From contig NZ_RIAS01000003.1 of assembly GCF_003719335.1 (NCBI RefSeq), forward strand, positions 124,001 through 188,000: a stretch of DNA of 64,000 bases. Reading direction: 5' to 3'. Below, piece by piece: positions 62,802-64,000 of the stretch. The notes beneath the pieces were generated by a model. It was given only the letters and a program-made list of their open reading frames with translations. It was not told the DNA's origin and did no database searches. The position numbers and the translations under genes were made by a program. Source of the stretch: Paenibacillus amylolyticus (GTDB taxonomy: Bacteria; Bacillota; Bacilli; Paenibacillales; Paenibacillaceae). Within the stretch, counting starts at the first letter, position 1. The number at the start of each line of letters is the position of its first letter.

Positions 62802-64000
62802 TTACAGTTCCCTCGGTTCTATGAATTTCACCTCAGGATATCTGTCGTTTGGTCCTTGGATCAGGTTTCCACCTGTTCCTTTCAAATGTTTATTGAAAAA
62901 ATCAAGTACATACTGGTTTACAATCAATGATCCTCTGCTACCATTGATATCTCCCGTGATGCCTGTCAGTTTAATCAACGGAGAATAAAATTGCAGATCC
63001 GCAAAATTGAAATGCTGAGTTCCTTCTATATAAATCACATTTCCCTGATGGTTAATTACATTTTTCATAATTTGAAGCTCATCCGAAAGCTGTTTAATCA
63101 CTTCGTTATCTGGATCTGTATTGTTTTTAAACTCTTCCAACCATGCCTTGAAAACCCCTGATCTGATGAACATAAACGGCTTATTAATAACGTCTCGATT
63201 CTCCACTTCATACAGTGACCCATCCATATTAATTCCGGCCTTAATTCTGTTATCTAAATAAGTGGTATTAAACGCTGTAGCCCCCCCAAACGAATGACCC
63301 ATTGCGCCCATATGATTTAAATCTATCTTTCCTTGGAATTGACTCTCGATTGCGCCTGAATTCAGCTTTTCTATCTGATCAATTACAAACTCCACGTCTT
63401 GTGTCCATATTTTCCCGATCTTTCTACGCTCGTCAACGGTTTTCATCTTGGTTCTATAATCCGTTACACTTCCATCTGGAAAAATAGTAGCAAAGGTACT
63501 ATACGTATGATCGATGGTTACCACGATATAACCATGACTTGCTAGATTCTCGGCCTGTGATGCATGTAAAAACCTGCTGGTTCCCATGCCATGGGATAAC
63601 AGTACCACCGGATAAGGACTTGTTGAAGGTAATATTTCCACATTTTCATAGGAGTTGGTTTTACTATACTTCCAGTAATCAAACACAAAATCAGGCAGGT
63701 TTAAAGAATTAGAGTATGTTTGAATGTACTTCTTGAACATCTCTTTATCTTTAGGGAAAAGAAATTCACTCTTGTTGTTATCTCTATTTTCAGTAGGATA
63801 CCAAATCTGAACCATGAGCTCCCTCTTGTCACTCTGTTCCTCCGTTAGGACTTCATCTCTACTTGAATCCGTAAAGTGAAAGGTTTGAGTCCCCACTTTC
63901 TCTGCTCCATCAGGTTTAGGCAGATGAAAGACAGGCAAGTACACCATCAAGCAGACAGATAACGCTAATAAAATAACAATGAAAGAGGCTATACTGTATC
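62802..64000 (-). CDS. Membrane-anchored alpha/beta hydrolase, PAF-acetylhydrolase-like, start outside window
   Basis: At least 399 residues. The frame stays open to the window edge: the codons before the first in-window start give 'SIASFIVILLALSVCLMVYLPVF', a transmembrane helix that belongs to the protein, so the true start lies beyond base 64000. The catalytic region has 'PVVLLSHGMGTSRFLHASQAENLASHGYIVVTIDH' (oxyanion), the nucleophile elbow 'MGHSFGG', 'NMDGS' and the His in 'GTQHFNFAD'. This is the layout of the PAF-acetylhydrolase/dienelactone hydrolase group. It probably acts outside the membrane on lipids or esters, together with the serine hydrolase behind it. Confidence 0.87.
   Translation of the reverse strand, partial: YSIASFIVILLALSVCLMVYLPVFHLPKPDGAEKVGTQTFHFTDSSRDEVLTEEQSDKRELMVQIWYPTENRDNNKSEFLFPKDKEMFKKYIQTYSNSLNLPDFVFDYWKYSKTNSYENVEILPSTSPYPVVLLSHGMGTSRFLHASQAENLASHGYIVVTIDHTYSTFATIFPDGSVTDYRTKMKTVDERRKIGKIWTQDVEFVIDQIEKLNSGAIESQFQGKIDLNHMGAMGHSFGGATAFNTTYLDNRIKAGINMDGSLYEVENRDVINKPFMFIRSGVFKAWLEEFKNNTDPDNEVIKQLSDELQIMKNVINHQGNVIYIEGTQHFNFADLQFYSPLIKLTGITGDINGSRGSLIVNQYVLDFFNKHLKGTGGNLIQGPNDRYPEVKFIEPREL

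Overview
The window looks like a chromosomal segment of a Paenibacillus-type, endospore-forming Firmicute. This rests on a GerA/GerB/GerC germinant-receptor operon, a bacillithiol deacetylase pair (yojF-bshB2), a class III fructose-bisphosphatase, several secreted proteins with copper-amine-oxidase-like 'stalk' domains, strong AGGAGG-type ribosome binding sites and moderate GC. No rRNA, tRNA, CRISPR array, prophage or insertion sequence is visible. Species assignment is inference.

Layout. 0-4.5 kb: end of an MBL-fold hydrolase, an unknown protein, metE with an operator-like palindrome in its promoter, and a YjdI-like ferredoxin gene interrupted by an amber codon next to a small GNAT gene. 4.5-9 kb: fbp (class III), then a decayed beta-glucoside locus (PTS enzyme II lacking its front part, and a 6-phospho-beta-glucosidase with an in-frame TAG). 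9-12 kb: a YhdH/YhfP-type reductase divergent from a TetR regulator around a TGACCGGTCA operator, and an NTF2-like protein behind twin TTCGAA palindromes. 12-16 kb: a nosD-nosL-nosY-nosF-tlpA operon with no nosZ. 16-20 kb: bshB2-yojF, a DUF817 protein, an unknown anchored protein, murB. 20-28.5 kb: SDR oxidoreductase, secreted PQQ-like propeller, secreted penicillin-binding-type serine hydrolase, a LytTR two-component system, a small secreted lipase. 28.5-33 kb: surface or spore-type proteins (BNR/Asp-box propeller and small beta-rich companions) and a stalk-domain GH18 protein. 32.9-37.3 kb: gerA-gerB-gerC plus a small D-type subunit; GerA has a long disordered, repeat-encoded N-terminus. 37.5-41.8 kb: a CUT1 sugar ABC importer with its AraC regulator and a cre site. 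42-46.3 kb: MaoC dehydratase, TetR, a frameshifted CPBP protease behind a 38-bp perfect palindrome, a PLP aminotransferase, a YetF-like protein. 46.4-49.4 kb: type III PKS - methyltransferase - FAD oxidoreductase operon. 49.8-58.5 kb: secreted stalk-domain protein, esterase, MmcQ/YjbR protein, DEAD-box helicase, pentapeptide protein, methyltransferase, a 0.94-kb gap with a four-copy fold-back repeat, threonine aldolase with a MarR regulator. 58.7-64 kb: ABC exporter, a second secreted serine hydrolase, and a membrane-anchored esterase that runs off the window.

The most interesting units are the PKS operon, which matches the gene order of Streptomyces srsABC (alkylresorcinol/alkylquinone pathway); the orphan Nos maturation operon with a metal-binding NosL tail; the fold-back repeat array; and several loci carrying single inactivating lesions (two amber codons, one homopolymer frameshift).
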